This document shows, piece after piece, positions 35,723-44,431 of a stretch of 64,000 nucleotides of DNA (positions within the stretch are counted from its first letter, which is position 1; each line of letters begins with the position of its first letter). A model generated the notes under the pieces. That model was not told where the DNA came from, made no database searches, and saw only the letters and a program-made list of their open reading frames with translations. The translations under genes were made by a program, and so were the position numbers. This DNA is from Halorussus salinisoli (GTDB lineage Archaea > Halobacteriota > Halobacteria > Halobacteriales > Haladaptataceae). The stretch lies in contig SZNP01000008.1 of assembly GCA_005239435.1 (NCBI GenBank), positions 62,001 to 126,000 on the forward strand. The letters are read 5' to 3'.

Positions 35723-35929
35723 CTACTCGCTGTGTACCGGGAACGCGACCTCGACGGTCGCGCGATACTCGGTGATTTCGTCGTTCTCGACCTGCGCAGT
35801 CCAGTCCTCGACTTCGATTCCGGAGATATCGTCGATGGTCTTGTTGGCCTCTCGGAAGGCTTCTTCGGCGGCCGTCTGCCACGATTCCTCGGACGTGCCG
35901 GTGATCTTGACGATTTTAACTGCCGTCAT
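35723..35929 (-). CDS. Dodecin-family protein, SecE2-like, lacking the flavin-stacking tryptophan
   Basis: A 68-residue dodecin, the small protein whose twelve copies form a hollow sphere. It opens MTAVKIVKITGTSEESWQTA, as in the family. After the helix it reads IDDISGIEVEDWTAQVENDE. Flavin-binding dodecins have a tryptophan two residues after the conserved Gly, and here Gly37 is followed by Ile38 and Glu39. The GTSEESW pattern is like the SecE2/Rv0379 branch, described as a calcium-type dodecin. Storage of flavin is therefore not expected from this sequence. Confidence 0.8.
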   Translation of the reverse strand: MTAVKIVKITGTSEESWQTAAEEAFREANKTIDDISGIEVEDWTAQVENDEITEYRATVEVAFPVHSE

Positions 35930-36019
35930 GGCTACAGGCGCTACGACGGGATTCGTGTAGCGTCTTGTGGCCGCCGAGAAGGGACGGTATCCCGTGGGCC
36001 GGTCCGGAACGAGTGGAAG

Positions 36020-36245
36020 GTGGTGAGAAGGTAGTTACTCCGTGAGCAAAGGAGTTACCGCACGGCACCCCACCGTCACCGCACCATCACCGCACCGTCA
36101 CCCCACCGTCACCCCTCCGTCACCGCGGGCCTCACGCCTCCCCACCCTCCTCGTTCACTCCCTCCGGTCGTTCACTCGTCCCTCGCGCGCCGTGGCGCGA
36201 CCCAAACCGCGGGTCGCGCCAGCGCGCGCCGGGAGTCGAAATACA
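36020..36245 (-). repeat. Composite structured repeat, copy C
   Basis: Copy of the repeat family on the minus strand. At the right end is a hairpin with a perfect 11-bp stem (36193-36203 with 36211-36221, loop 7). Next is the body (GAGGGACGAGTGAACGACC and GGGTGGGGAGGCGTGAGG on the minus strand). The variable core is an 11-bp tandem repeat. The tail at the left is diverged (TCACGGAGTAACTACCTTCT). It lies between the dodecin gene and the GTPase gene, in a stretch of about 627 bases with no protein gene. Confidence 0.72.
36069..36123. repeat. Five 11-bp tandem repeats inside repeat copy C
   Basis: Units at 36069, 36080, 36091, 36102 and 36113 read CCCACCGTCAC, CGCACCATCAC, CGCACCGTCAC, CCCACCGTCAC and CCCTCCGTCAC. 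Each unit differs from the others by one to three bases. In the other copies the same position holds a G-rich core of different length, so this is the variable part of the element, likely prone to slippage. Confidence 0.85.
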
Positions 36246-36556
36246 ATTCTACACGTGGTAAGAAATTACATTTCTTTTCTAAACATATATTTAGGATTTC
36301 CTCTCGTACCTGCTTCCAGCTATCGAACGGCTGGTAGACCGTCCGGCAGGTAGCACCCGGTGGAACCGAGAACGCCGGGTGAAGGGGTCACGCGGTCGCG
36401 GGCCAGCGACCGTGTGGGGCTTTCGAAACCTACCTCTCCGTAGCCTCTATAGACGTTCCTGACACGACTCCAGTTCGTATCGACCGGACGTGGGGACGGA
36501 AAACCCGAACCTACAGAATCGAAAAGCAATTCCCCCAAACGCCGGTAGTCTCTCGC

Positions 36557-37738
36557 ATGATTTCCATCGCGCTGGCGGGCAAACCCAACGCGGGCAAGTC
36601 CACCTTCTACAAGGCCGCGACGATGGCCGACGTGGACGTGGCCAACTACCCGTTCACGACCATCGACGCCAATCGCGGCGTGAGTCACGTACGCACCGAC
36701 TGTCCCTGTCTCGAACGCGACGAGCGGTGCGGCGACGAGAACTGCCACGACGGCAAGCGATACGTCCCCATCGAACTCCTCGACGTGGCCGGACTCGTCC
36801 CCGGCGCGCACGAGGGCCGCGGCCTCGGCAACCAGTTTCTGGACGAGTTGACCAACGCCGACGCGATCGTCAACGTCGTGGACGCCTCCGGGGGCACCAA
36901 CGAGGAGGGCGAACCCGTCGAAATCGGCACCTACGACCCGGTCGAGGAGGTGGACTTCATCGAGGAGGAGATGGACCAGTGGCTGGCGAGCATCGTCGAG
37001 CGCAACTGGGAGAGCGTCGAGCGCAAGTCTCGGTCGCCCGACTTCGACATCGACGACGCCTTGGCCGACATGCTGACCGGGTTCGGCGCGACCGAGGCCG
37101 ACGTGGCCGCCAGCCTCCGCGAGTTGGACTACCCCGACGACCCCATCCAGTGGACCGACGACCACCGCGAGGCGCTCGCCCGCGACGTGCGCGCCCGGAC
37201 CAAACCCATCATCCTCGTGGCGAACAAGGCCGACGTGGCTCCCCCGGAGAACATCGAACGCCTGAAGGAGACCGGCAAGCCCGTGATTCCGGCGACCGCG
37301 GAGGGCGAGTTGGCGCTGCGACAGGCCGAGCAGGCCGGAGCCATCGACTACGACCCCGGCGACGACGACTTCGAGGTGGTCGGCGACCCGAGCGACGACC
37401 AGCAGGCCGGACTCGAAAAGATTCGAGAGGTCATGCACGAGTGGGGCGGCACGGGCGTCCAGCAAGCCCTGAACACAGCGGTCTACGACCTGTTGGACCA
37501 GATCACGGCTTACCCGGTCCAGAACGAGACCAAGTGGACCGACGCGAAGGGGAACGTCCTGCCCGACGCCTTCCTCCTCCCCCGCGGTTCGACGCCGAAG
37601 GACCTCGCGTACGCGGTCCACAGCGACATCGGTGACGGCTACCTCCACGCGGTCAACGGGAAGACCAACCGAGACATCAGCGACGACTACGAGTTGGACG
37701 AGGGCGACGTGGTGAAAGTCGTCAGCACGGCGAAGTAA
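36557..37738 (+). CDS. Obg/YchF-like P-loop GTPase with TGS domain
   Basis: A 393-residue protein. G1 is IALAGKPNAGKSTFYKAATM near residues 4-23. The G2/switch region holds VANYPFTTIDANRGV, G3 is ELLDVAGLVPGAHEGRGLGN, and G4 is ILVANKADVAPPE. A cluster of cysteines (RTDCPCLERDERCGDENCHD, near 50-69) is inserted between G2 and G3 and may bind metal. The helical middle (about 140-215) and a C-terminal TGS domain (LLPRGSTPKDLAYAVHSDIG) are as in YchF/archaeal OLA1-type proteins. These bind ribosomes; archaeal members are poorly characterised. The ATG at 36557 gives the exact family start. Confidence 0.92.
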   Translation: MISIALAGKPNAGKSTFYKAATMADVDVANYPFTTIDANRGVSHVRTDCPCLERDERCGDENCHDGKRYVPIELLDVAGLVPGAHEGRGLGNQFLDELTNADAIVNVVDASGGTNEEGEPVEIGTYDPVEEVDFIEEEMDQWLASIVERNWESVERKSRSPDFDIDDALADMLTGFGATEADVAASLRELDYPDDPIQWTDDHREALARDVRARTKPIILVANKADVAPPENIERLKETGKPVIPATAEGELALRQAEQAGAIDYDPGDDDFEVVGDPSDDQQAGLEKIREVMHEWGGTGVQQALNTAVYDLLDQITAYPVQNETKWTDAKGNVLPDAFLLPRGSTPKDLAYAVHSDIGDGYLHAVNGKTNRDISDDYELDEGDVVKVVSTAK

Positions 37739-37837
37739 CCGCGGCTACACTCCCCGCTCGACCCGTATCTTCCCTCCAGCTACCGACTCTCAGTAATCTT
37801 ACGCGGCGTTTTTCCACTTCGCTGCCGCACAGAGACC

Positions 37838-38383
37838 ATGGTATCCGTCGACACAGACCTCGCGGACGAGTTGTCCCACCACGACGATTTCTTCACCGCC
37901 CGGGAACTCGTCCAGTACCTCGAGCGCCATCATCCCGTCGAGGGTCCCGGCGTCCCCCGCGACCTCGTGGAAGCCTACGCCGAGGAGTTGGAGTACGACC
38001 GGGACCGATTCGAGACCTCGCTCGACGACCGACTCACCGACGCCCGGACGTGGCAACCCGGCGACCGCCTCTACCGAATCGACGGAAACCTCAGTATCTA
38101 CCCCGTCTCGTGGCACGAACGACTCGCCGACACCACCGACCTCTCGGAGTACGTGAATGTGATGCTGGAGAGCGTGAAAGCGCCCGAAGCCGTCGAACTC
38201 GACCGGAGCGACCTGGGCGTCACGCAAGACGACCTGCTGACGGCGGTCGAGATTATCGGCGAGATGGACAGGGGTGCCGCCCGAAAAACCCTGAAAAATC
38301 AGCGTCTAGAGGGCTCCATCGTCCTCTACGCCTTCCAGAACCCCGAGGAAATCGTTCGGCTGCCCCAGGAACGCCGGGAGTGA
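37838..38383 (+). CDS. DUF5806-like haloarchaeal protein
   Basis: A 181-residue soluble protein. It is helical throughout: a N-terminal region FFTARELVQYLERHHPVEGP, a middle with DDRLTDARTWQPGDRLYRID, then a C-terminal helix-turn-helix-like section DLLTAVEIIGEMDRGAARKT followed by LKNQRLEGSIVLYAFQNPEE. I believe it belongs to a haloarchaea-specific family (DUF5806) of unknown function. It is convergent with the hydrolase gene, with 1 base between stops. Confidence 0.7.
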   Translation: MVSVDTDLADELSHHDDFFTARELVQYLERHHPVEGPGVPRDLVEAYAEELEYDRDRFETSLDDRLTDARTWQPGDRLYRIDGNLSIYPVSWHERLADTTDLSEYVNVMLESVKAPEAVELDRSDLGVTQDDLLTAVEIIGEMDRGAARKTLKNQRLEGSIVLYAFQNPEEIVRLPQERRE

Positions 38384-38384
38384 G

Positions 38385-39317
38385 TCACTCTCGGAGGAAC
38401 TCCACCAGGAGTTCGTTCACCTTCTCCGGCCTGTCGTTTTGAACCCAGTGGGTCGCGTCGGGCAGTCGTTCGACGCGCAGGTCCGGCACCCACTGCTCCA
38501 GTCCTCCGGTCAGTTCCACGCCCAGCGCGGGGTCCCGCTCGCCCCAAATCAGCAGGGTCGGCACGCGAACCCGGCGCTGGCGGTCCTCCCTGCCGACCAG
38601 GCTTCGAAGCTCTCGAACCAGATTCTCGCGGAAGAGCGCCCGGTAGTAGCCGATGGCCGAGGCGAGAGCGCCCGGCCGGGAGGCGGCCTCGCGGTAGCGA
38701 CGCAGGTCGTTCTCGTCGAAGGTGCCGGGGTTCGCGGACTCGGCGAGCAGTTCCCCGACCTTGGCGGCGTTCCGCGCGCCGAGGAACGTCTCCGGAAGCG
38801 TCGGCATCTGAAACCAGAGCATGTACCACGACCGTCGCCACTGGTCGGGGTTGCGCGTGAGTTCCCGCCGGAAAGCGGCCGGATGCGGCGCGTTGAGGAC
38901 GGCGAGTCGCTCGACCAGTTCGGGGTGACGAATCCCGACTTCCCACGCTATCACGCCGCCCCAGTCGTGGCCGACGACGTGGGCTTGCTCCCGGCCGAAG
39001 TGTTCGATTAGCCCGGTCACGTCGCCGACCAACTCGTCCATCCGGTAGCTCTCGACGCCGTGGGGTTTCTCCGAGCGGTTGTACCCCCGCATGTCGGGCG
39101 CGACGACTCGGTAGCCCGCGTCGGCCAGCGCGGGAATCTGTTCGCGCCACGAGTACCAGAACTCCGGAAATCCGTGCAGGAGAATCACCAGCGGGTCGTC
39201 CTCGTCGCCCGCCGCGACGTAGTGGAGGCGCAGGTCGCCGACGACTGCTTGCTCGTGAGTCCAGGAGCGGTCGGCGTCGGGCGGTATCGTCTCGCGCTCG
39301 CGTCCCTCGGTTGCCAT
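38385..39317 (-). CDS. Alpha/beta hydrolase, epoxide-hydrolase-like
   Basis: A 310-residue alpha/beta hydrolase of the epoxide hydrolase branch. The oxyanion motif HGFPEFWYSWREQIPALA is at residues 49-66. The nucleophile elbow is VVGHDWGG with Asp near residue 119. The acid is in LIWGERDPALG and the catalytic His in DATHWVQND near residue 293. A cap domain with YMLWFQMPTLPE holds one tyrosine expected to activate the epoxide. Ring-opening of epoxides or halide cleavage is likely by family; the real substrate is unknown. It is divergent from the ParB-like gene across 53 bases, which hold ATTAAATC as a possible promoter. Confidence 0.86.
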   Translation of the reverse strand: MATEGRERETIPPDADRSWTHEQAVVGDLRLHYVAAGDEDDPLVILLHGFPEFWYSWREQIPALADAGYRVVAPDMRGYNRSEKPHGVESYRMDELVGDVTGLIEHFGREQAHVVGHDWGGVIAWEVGIRHPELVERLAVLNAPHPAAFRRELTRNPDQWRRSWYMLWFQMPTLPETFLGARNAAKVGELLAESANPGTFDENDLRRYREAASRPGALASAIGYYRALFRENLVRELRSLVGREDRQRRVRVPTLLIWGERDPALGVELTGGLEQWVPDLRVERLPDATHWVQNDRPEKVNELLVEFLRE

Positions 39318-39370
39318 ACCGAACGTGTGCGCGACAAACGATTAAATCTTGAGGCGTTCGAAGTATCGAC

Positions 39371-39802
39371 ATGACCGACGCTGATGCGGTCGCTGACCGC
39401 GTGTCTGACCCTCCGCCAGACGACTCCGAAGTCTTCTCGGTCCCTATCGACGCCCCGCAACCGAGTCAACTCTACCTGAACGGGTTGAAACTCTCGTTCG
39501 TGACCCAGTGGTTCGACTTCGCGAACCCCAACTACGACCCCCTTCCGGTCCGGCGAATCGGCGGCGACTGGACGCTGACCGACGGTCACACTCGCGCGTT
39601 CGTCGCTTCGCTCTCGGGTGCCGACGAACTCCGGGTCGTTCGGGACACCGACGACCTGCCGATGGACGTCTACCGAGCGTGCGTGCGGTGGTGCGACGAG
39701 GAGGGCGTCACCGAGATTGCGGACCTCGCGGGACGAGTCGTGAACCACGAGGACTTCGAAGAAAAGTGGGTCGAACGGTGTCAGGCGTTCGCCGACCGAT
39801 GA
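39371..39802 (+). CDS. ParB-like small protein
   Basis: A 143-residue protein. The core NYDPLPVRRIGGDWTLTDGH near residues 56-75 followed by TRAFVASLSG resembles ParB/sulfiredoxin-like nucleotide-binding domains, with the sequence IGGDWTLTDGHTR as the helix-loop of the family. The C-terminus (VYRACVRWCDEEGVTEIADL) is helical. No DNA-binding HTH is present, so a chromosome partition role is unlikely. It may be a small nucleotide-using enzyme. The start is ATG at 39371. Confidence 0.6.
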   Translation: MTDADAVADRVSDPPPDDSEVFSVPIDAPQPSQLYLNGLKLSFVTQWFDFANPNYDPLPVRRIGGDWTLTDGHTRAFVASLSGADELRVVRDTDDLPMDVYRACVRWCDEEGVTEIADLAGRVVNHEDFEEKWVERCQAFADR

Positions 39803-39891
39803 GTTCCGGACTCCGTGGTCGGTAGACCTCTGCAGTCGTGGAACCGAACCCAAAGAAATTGGAACAGCTCTGTCGAATCGACTCTCGGCGA

Positions 39892-40530
39892 CTACGTCTC
39901 CTCGGTCGTGGTCTCGTCTCCCTCGACGGTGGTCGTCTCGCCCGCGTCCTCTTCGACGGTCACGTTCGCCCAGTCGGTGACGGCCTGCCCATCCATCGTG
40001 TAGGGGTCGTCGGCCTCGGGGAACTCGTACTGCTGGTTGTCGTTCGTGTCCTGATGGGGCATCGCGATCAGAACCTGACTCTCTTCGAGCGGTTCGTCGA
40101 GTTCGACCGTCACGTTCTCGTGGACGCCGGGTTCGAGGTACGTCGAGTTTCCGAGGACCGCACCGGCCGTGTACCGCTGGGTCTCCGCTCCGGCCGCGAC
40201 GGTGGTCTCGGTACCCATCTCGGTCTCCACCTCGGTTTCCGTCCCTATCTCGGTCGTCGTCTGGGCAGCGCCCTCGGCCTCGTGAATCACGACGAAGCCT
40301 CCTTCGGGAACGACGACCTCCTCGACTACGACGACGGTACCGTTCGAGGTCTGATTCTCGAAGGTGACGTTCGCGGGCTCGGCCACCGTGGTCGTCTGCA
40401 TCGCCGTGGTCGTCTCCTGTTCCGCGGCCACGTCTGTCGTCGCCTGCGGGCTAGCACCTAGCGCCAGCGCCGCCGACGTTCCCATGGCGAGCATCGCCAC
40501 TACTGCTACGAGTGTTATCTTTCGAGTCAT
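39892..40530 (-). CDS. Secreted DUF7282-like protein
   Basis: A 212-residue exported protein. Residues 1-28 form a Sec-type signal (MTRKITLVAVVAMLAMGTSA then ALALGA). Thr-rich linkers at about 35-52 and 95-115 are typical of haloarchaeal surface proteins that may be glycosylated. The core is a beta domain, VTFENQTSNGTVVVVEEVVV, GVHENVTVELDEPLEESQVL and IAMPHQDTNDNQQYEFPEAD, as in the family I believe is DUF7282. The C-terminus is again Thr/Glu-rich. No anchor is visible at the end, so it may be released or held by partners. Confidence 0.78.
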   Translation of the reverse strand: MTRKITLVAVVAMLAMGTSAALALGASPQATTDVAAEQETTTAMQTTTVAEPANVTFENQTSNGTVVVVEEVVVPEGGFVVIHEAEGAAQTTTEIGTETEVETEMGTETTVAAGAETQRYTAGAVLGNSTYLEPGVHENVTVELDEPLEESQVLIAMPHQDTNDNQQYEFPEADDPYTMDGQAVTDWANVTVEEDAGETTTVEGDETTTEET

Positions 40531-40741
40531 CGAGGCACCTCGTCGGTCACCACTATCGAATCGGGAAAGAAAGGGCCCTATCGTTTAGACACTGAACGAG
40601 CGACTACTCGGCGGCTAAGTTGAATCTAACTCGTCGTAACTCGAATTGCACAGACGCAGGCCGGCGTTTCCCACCTACGGGGCCGGATTACGGCTCTTCG
40701 CCGGTCCGTAAAACGTTAGTTTCCTCACAGTATCGCCGTCG

Positions 40742-41593
40742 TCATCCCAGCGGCCGGAACCACACCGCCACCAGCAGGAACGCCAGGAAGACGTACGACC
40801 CACGGACCAGCAACATCGTCGCCAGTTCCGGGTCGGCCCTGCGGGCGACTCCGGCGACGACCCCGAACCCGGCGACGGCGGCGACGCTGCTCGGCGGGAA
40901 CACCGCGAGGGTGGCGAACGCGACCACGAGCAGGAGTGCGGTCGCCATCAGCGCGTAGGCCGCGATCCTAGCTCGCCCCGGGCCGACCGTGACCGCGACG
41001 GTGTGCTTCTGGATGGACCTGTCGTAGTCGAAGTCCTGGGCGTCGTCGATGACCTTCACGCCCGAGAGCAGGACGAGGAACACGGCGGCGAACGCGACAG
41101 GCACCGCGGTCAGCGTCCCGGCTTGCACGTAGTAGCCGCCGAGGATGGCGAGCGCGATGCCGAGCGGGTAGCCGGTCGTCGCGGTCACTGGATTGGTGTC
41201 GAGTTGGGGAGCGTGGTGGTAGGCGACCAGCCACGTCGGAAGGGTCAGCAGGGCCGCGCCGACTCCGGCGACGACCCAGAGCGCGAGCAGGCAGACGAAG
41301 AACAGCGCGGTCGAACCGGCGAGCGCGGCCTTACACCCCCACTCGGACAGCGGATGGTCGTCGTCCTCGTCCCGGACGTAGAAATCGACGTAGCCGTCCT
41401 TGACGTGGGCGGTGTAGACCGCCGCGAAGATGGCCGTCGTGTGGGTGAGACCCGCCAGCGGAGCGAACGCGCCCGCCAACACGCCGCCGAACAGCGAGCA
41501 GGCGACCGGCGGGAGCATGAACACGGGGTGGACCTGCGACGCGAGCGCGCGGGCCGCGGGAACGACGCCGGACTCCCGGCGCGAGATGGGCAT
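40742..41593 (-). CDS. UbiA-family prenyltransferase
   Basis: A 283-residue membrane prenyltransferase with about eight helices. Two Asp-rich motifs are visible: KDGYVDFYVRDEDDDHPLSE near residues 66-85, a DxxxD form of the first motif, and GVKVIDDAQDFDYDRSIQKH near 191-210, the second motif. UbiA enzymes attach prenyl chains to aromatic rings or lipids, using Mg2+ at these motifs. In haloarchaea, candidates include menaquinone and archaeal lipid synthesis, and sequence alone does not decide. The start is at 41593. Confidence 0.84.
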   Translation of the reverse strand: MPISRRESGVVPAARALASQVHPVFMLPPVACSLFGGVLAGAFAPLAGLTHTTAIFAAVYTAHVKDGYVDFYVRDEDDDHPLSEWGCKAALAGSTALFFVCLLALWVVAGVGAALLTLPTWLVAYHHAPQLDTNPVTATTGYPLGIALAILGGYYVQAGTLTAVPVAFAAVFLVLLSGVKVIDDAQDFDYDRSIQKHTVAVTVGPGRARIAAYALMATALLLVVAFATLAVFPPSSVAAVAGFGVVAGVARRADPELATMLLVRGSYVFLAFLLVAVWFRPLG

Positions 41594-41665
41594 GGTGCCA
41601 GTAGACGGGAGCGAGACGCATAAAATCTCAGGCGCGATTCATCACCGAAGCGCGAAAATACTCCG

Positions 41666-41860
41666 CTACCGACGCCAGAGTGCGTAGCCTCCGAGCGTCA
41701 GCGCCGCGCCCGCCACCAGCGGCGCGAGGACGAACAGCGGGTGGAACGGTGCGCACCCGTCGCAGTTCGACCCCGTCGCGTCGAGATGGAACTCGACCGC
41801 GAGCGCGATGACTCCCAGCCCGGCGACGAACGACATCCGCGCTAGCGCGTTCGACTTCAC
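41666..41860 (-). CDS. Small two-helix membrane protein with CxxC
   Basis: A 64-residue protein. It has two hydrophobic helices (about 8-26 and 43-60) separated by a short loop with NCDGCAPFHP, which carries a CxxC pair that could bind metal or form a disulphide outside the membrane. I do not recognise it. It precedes the UbiA gene on the same strand by 72 bases, so co-transcription is possible. The ATG at 41860 gives a basic N-terminus (MKSNALAR). Confidence 0.58.
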   Translation of the reverse strand: MKSNALARMSFVAGLGVIALAVEFHLDATGSNCDGCAPFHPLFVLAPLVAGAALTLGGYALWRR

Positions 41861-42110
41861 GTTCGTTGACGACTCACAGGTGACATAAACCCGTCGTTCG
41901 AATCTGTCGGGGTCACTGATAGATGTCTTGAGGCTCCTATAGCGGTCTTAGACTTGTCTAAGTATTCCTATTATATCTCTATTTGATTGCGCACGGTGAG
42001 GGGGGAACGCTCATCGACCAAACGTCGTTCGGTATCCCAAACGTCGTCGCTCGGACGTGACGCCCGCGGGCGTCGCGCTCGCCGGGGGCGCGACGAGAAG
42101 ACCCGGCCGT

Positions 42111-43232
42111 TTACAGCGTCGCGTTCGTCGCCTCGCGCATGACCTCGATGGCCTCCTTCAGCGTCCCCATGTCGGTCGCGTAGGAGATGCGGGCGTAGCC
42201 CTCACCGTGGTCGCCGAACGCCTCGCCGGGGACGACGACGACGCCGCGGTCCAGCACCTCGTCCACCCACCCGTCGGGCACCTTCGGCATGGCGTAGAAC
42301 GCGCCCTTCGGCGTCGGGCAGTCGAGACCCATGTCCGAGAAGCCGTCGAGCAGGACGTCGCGGCGCTCCTCGAAGGCGGCGACCATCTCGTCTACGGGGT
42401 CCTGCGGGCCGGAGAGGGCGGCTTCGGCGGCGAACTGCGCCGGAGCGGAGGCGCAGGCTTGCACGTACTGGTGGACCCGGAGCATGCGCTCGATGCGGCG
42501 CTCGCTTCCGGCGACCCATCCGAGTCGCCACCCGGTCATCGAGTAGGTCTTCGAGCAGGCGTTGACGACGACCACGTTGTCCGACTCGGCGTAGGTCATC
42601 GGCGAGCGATGCTCGCCGTCGAAGACGATGTGTTCGTACACCTCGTCGGAGATACAGAGGACGTCGTGTTCGTCGGCGATGCGGGCGAACTCCCGCACGT
42701 CCTCCTCGCTCTGGACCGCGCCGGTCGGATTGGCGGGGCTGTTGACGATGAACGCAGCGGTGTCGTCCGTGATGGCCTCCTCGACCGCCGCGGGGTCCAA
42801 GGTCAGGTCCTCGCGGAGGGCGACCGGTTTTGGCGTTCCGCCAGCGATGTGGGTCAGTGCGTCGTAGGAGACGAATCCCGGGTCGGGGAAGACGACCTCC
42901 TCGCCCGCGTCCACGTGGGCCTCGATGGCGAGGTGGAGCGCCTCGCTCCCGCCCGCGGTGGCGACGAGGTTCTCCGGCGGGACCGAAAAGCCGTTGTCCC
43001 GGTCGTGCTTCGCGCTGATGGCCTCCCGGAGTTCGCGCGTTCCCTTGTTGGAGGTGTAGGCGTCGGCCTTCCCCTCCTCGATGGCCTCGACTGCGGCCTG
43101 CCGGGCGTGTTCCGGCGTCGGGAAGTCGGGTTGCCCGAGACCTAGGTTGATGGCGTCCTCGCCCGCCGCCTCGAACACTTCGCGGATACCGCTAATCGAC
43201 ACCTGCTCGACTCGCTCGGAGAAGTCCGTCAT
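42111..43232 (-). CDS. Class I/II aminotransferase, aspartate aminotransferase-like
   Basis: A 373-residue PLP enzyme of the aspartate aminotransferase fold, subgroup Igamma. It opens with SISGIREVFEAAGEDAINLG, then LGQPDFPTPEHARQAAVEAI and NKGTRELREAISAKH. The PLP lysine is in SKTYSMTGWRLGWVAGSER near residue 229, with the substrate-side Asn in IVNSPANPTGAVQSEED and Arg near the end (EGYARISYA). Aspartate is the usual amino donor, but the group also includes other specificities. It is upstream-adjacent to the XRE-CBS regulator. Confidence 0.9.
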   Translation of the reverse strand: MTDFSERVEQVSISGIREVFEAAGEDAINLGLGQPDFPTPEHARQAAVEAIEEGKADAYTSNKGTRELREAISAKHDRDNGFSVPPENLVATAGGSEALHLAIEAHVDAGEEVVFPDPGFVSYDALTHIAGGTPKPVALREDLTLDPAAVEEAITDDTAAFIVNSPANPTGAVQSEEDVREFARIADEHDVLCISDEVYEHIVFDGEHRSPMTYAESDNVVVVNACSKTYSMTGWRLGWVAGSERRIERMLRVHQYVQACASAPAQFAAEAALSGPQDPVDEMVAAFEERRDVLLDGFSDMGLDCPTPKGAFYAMPKVPDGWVDEVLDRGVVVVPGEAFGDHGEGYARISYATDMGTLKEAIEVMREATNATL

Positions 43233-43317
43233 GGTCTCAAGTGCAGTTGCCGGTACGATAATTGTTGGTGTTTCGACGCTGACTTTTGCCGGGAGACGGG
43301 ACCGCGCGAAACGGTGG

Positions 43318-43857
43318 CTACGACAACCGCGCCGCGATGTCGGCTTCCGTGATGATCCCTACCGTGCTTCCGCGCTCGGTGACGACGACCGCCTTGTTGT
43401 GGCCGAGGTCGGTGCTGAGTTCGTCGAGCGTAGCGTTGCGCGACTTGGTGGGGAAGCTCTCGCCCATGAACTCCGAGACCGGCTGGTCGCGGGCGTCCTC
43501 GCCGACGCTCATCAGGTCCTCGAAGCTGATAGAGCCGACCGGCACGCCGTCTTCGATGACGGGCATCTGCGAGAAGCCCTCCTCCTGCATCTTCGAGACG
43601 GCTCGGCTCACCGAGTCGTCGGGACCGACGCTGACCACGTTCTCGTGCATCAGGTCGCCTGCGCGGACGATGTCGCCTTCGGACTCTTCCAGCGCGTCCA
43701 CGATGTGCCGGAGCGTCGAGAGCCGAGGGTCCACGTCACCGCCCTCGATTCGCGCGATGAGAGGCTGGGAGACGCCCGCGCGGTCGGCCAACTCGCTCTG
43801 AGTCAGGCCGAGTTCGGTCCGGCGTTCCCGGATGTCTTGGGGCGTCGGTAGTTCCAT
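43318..43857 (-). CDS. XRE-type HTH regulator with a CBS pair
   Basis: A 179-residue regulator. Residues 1-62 are an XRE helix-turn-helix (LTQSELADRAGVSQPLIARI at about residues 18-37). Two CBS domains fill the rest: AGDLMHENVVSVGPDDSVSR with VIEDGVPVGSISFEDL, and VSEFMGESFPTKSRNATLDE with ERGSTVGIITEADIAARLS. CBS pairs bind adenosyl ligands such as AMP, ATP or S-adenosylmethionine, so DNA binding is likely tuned by energy or methyl-donor state. It lies 85 bases upstream of the aminotransferase gene on the same strand, which it could regulate. Confidence 0.88.
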   Translation of the reverse strand: MELPTPQDIRERRTELGLTQSELADRAGVSQPLIARIEGGDVDPRLSTLRHIVDALEESEGDIVRAGDLMHENVVSVGPDDSVSRAVSKMQEEGFSQMPVIEDGVPVGSISFEDLMSVGEDARDQPVSEFMGESFPTKSRNATLDELSTDLGHNKAVVVTERGSTVGIITEADIAARLS

Positions 43858-44053
43858 ATTCTCGGATAACTACGGGTTATAGATAAAGCTTCGGACTACG
43901 CGCCGGGGTGGTGTCGAGAGGTCGGAAGAAAGACCGACTCCGAGAAGACGAGGTAGAAAGCCCCACCCGATAGTGGTCGGCCGGTCTGTCGTCGCGTCTC
44001 CGAACACCGACCCGCGCCGAACCCGGAAGTGCGGTCGCTCCCCGGCTAACTGT

Positions 44054-44431
44054 CTACTCGTCGCCGCCGAGTTCGATCTCTTCGTCTTCCTCGTACTCGA
44101 TGGTCTCCACGACTTCGAGGGGAACGTCCCGGAGCGCGCCGCCGATTTCGCTCTTGGCGATGCGCTGGGCGTGTTCCTCGCTGTCGGCGTTGAACACCTT
44201 CATTTCGAGGAGTAGGCCCACCAGCGCGGTCCCGGCCGCGATGAACGCCGAGTCGAACGGTTCGCCGCAGGCCGGACACCCGGTCGCGCCGACTTCGACC
44301 TCCACGTAGTCCATCTCCTGGTCGTTCAGTCGCTTTCCGGCCTCGCTGACCGCGACGCCGATGGCGTCGTCGATGTCCTCTACGTCGCGCACCAACCATG
44401 CCGCCTCCATCGCAACGAGATAGTTGCTCAT
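44054..44431 (-). CDS. DUF555/UPF0212-family protein
   Basis: A 125-residue protein of the archaeal UPF0212 (DUF555) family. It opens [20 protein letters not shown], then [20 protein letters not shown] and [20 protein letters not shown] with a single CxxC pair, and [21 protein letters not shown] strongly acidic C-terminus ends it. Its function is unknown. The ATG at 44431 is the standard family start; longer readings on this strand add basic residues that are not coding-like. Confidence 0.82.
   Translation of the reverse strand: MSNYLVAMEAAWLVRDVEDIDDAIGVAVSEAGKRLNDQEMDYVEVEVGATGCPACGEPFDSAFIAAGTALVGLLLEMKVFNADSEEHAQRIAKSEIGGALRDVPLEVVETIEYEEDEEIELGGDE

Noticed and set aside
36069..36123. 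Possible CRISPR-like array from the regular 11-bp spacing.
   Set aside because: Units are directly adjacent without spacers and are far too short for CRISPR repeats.
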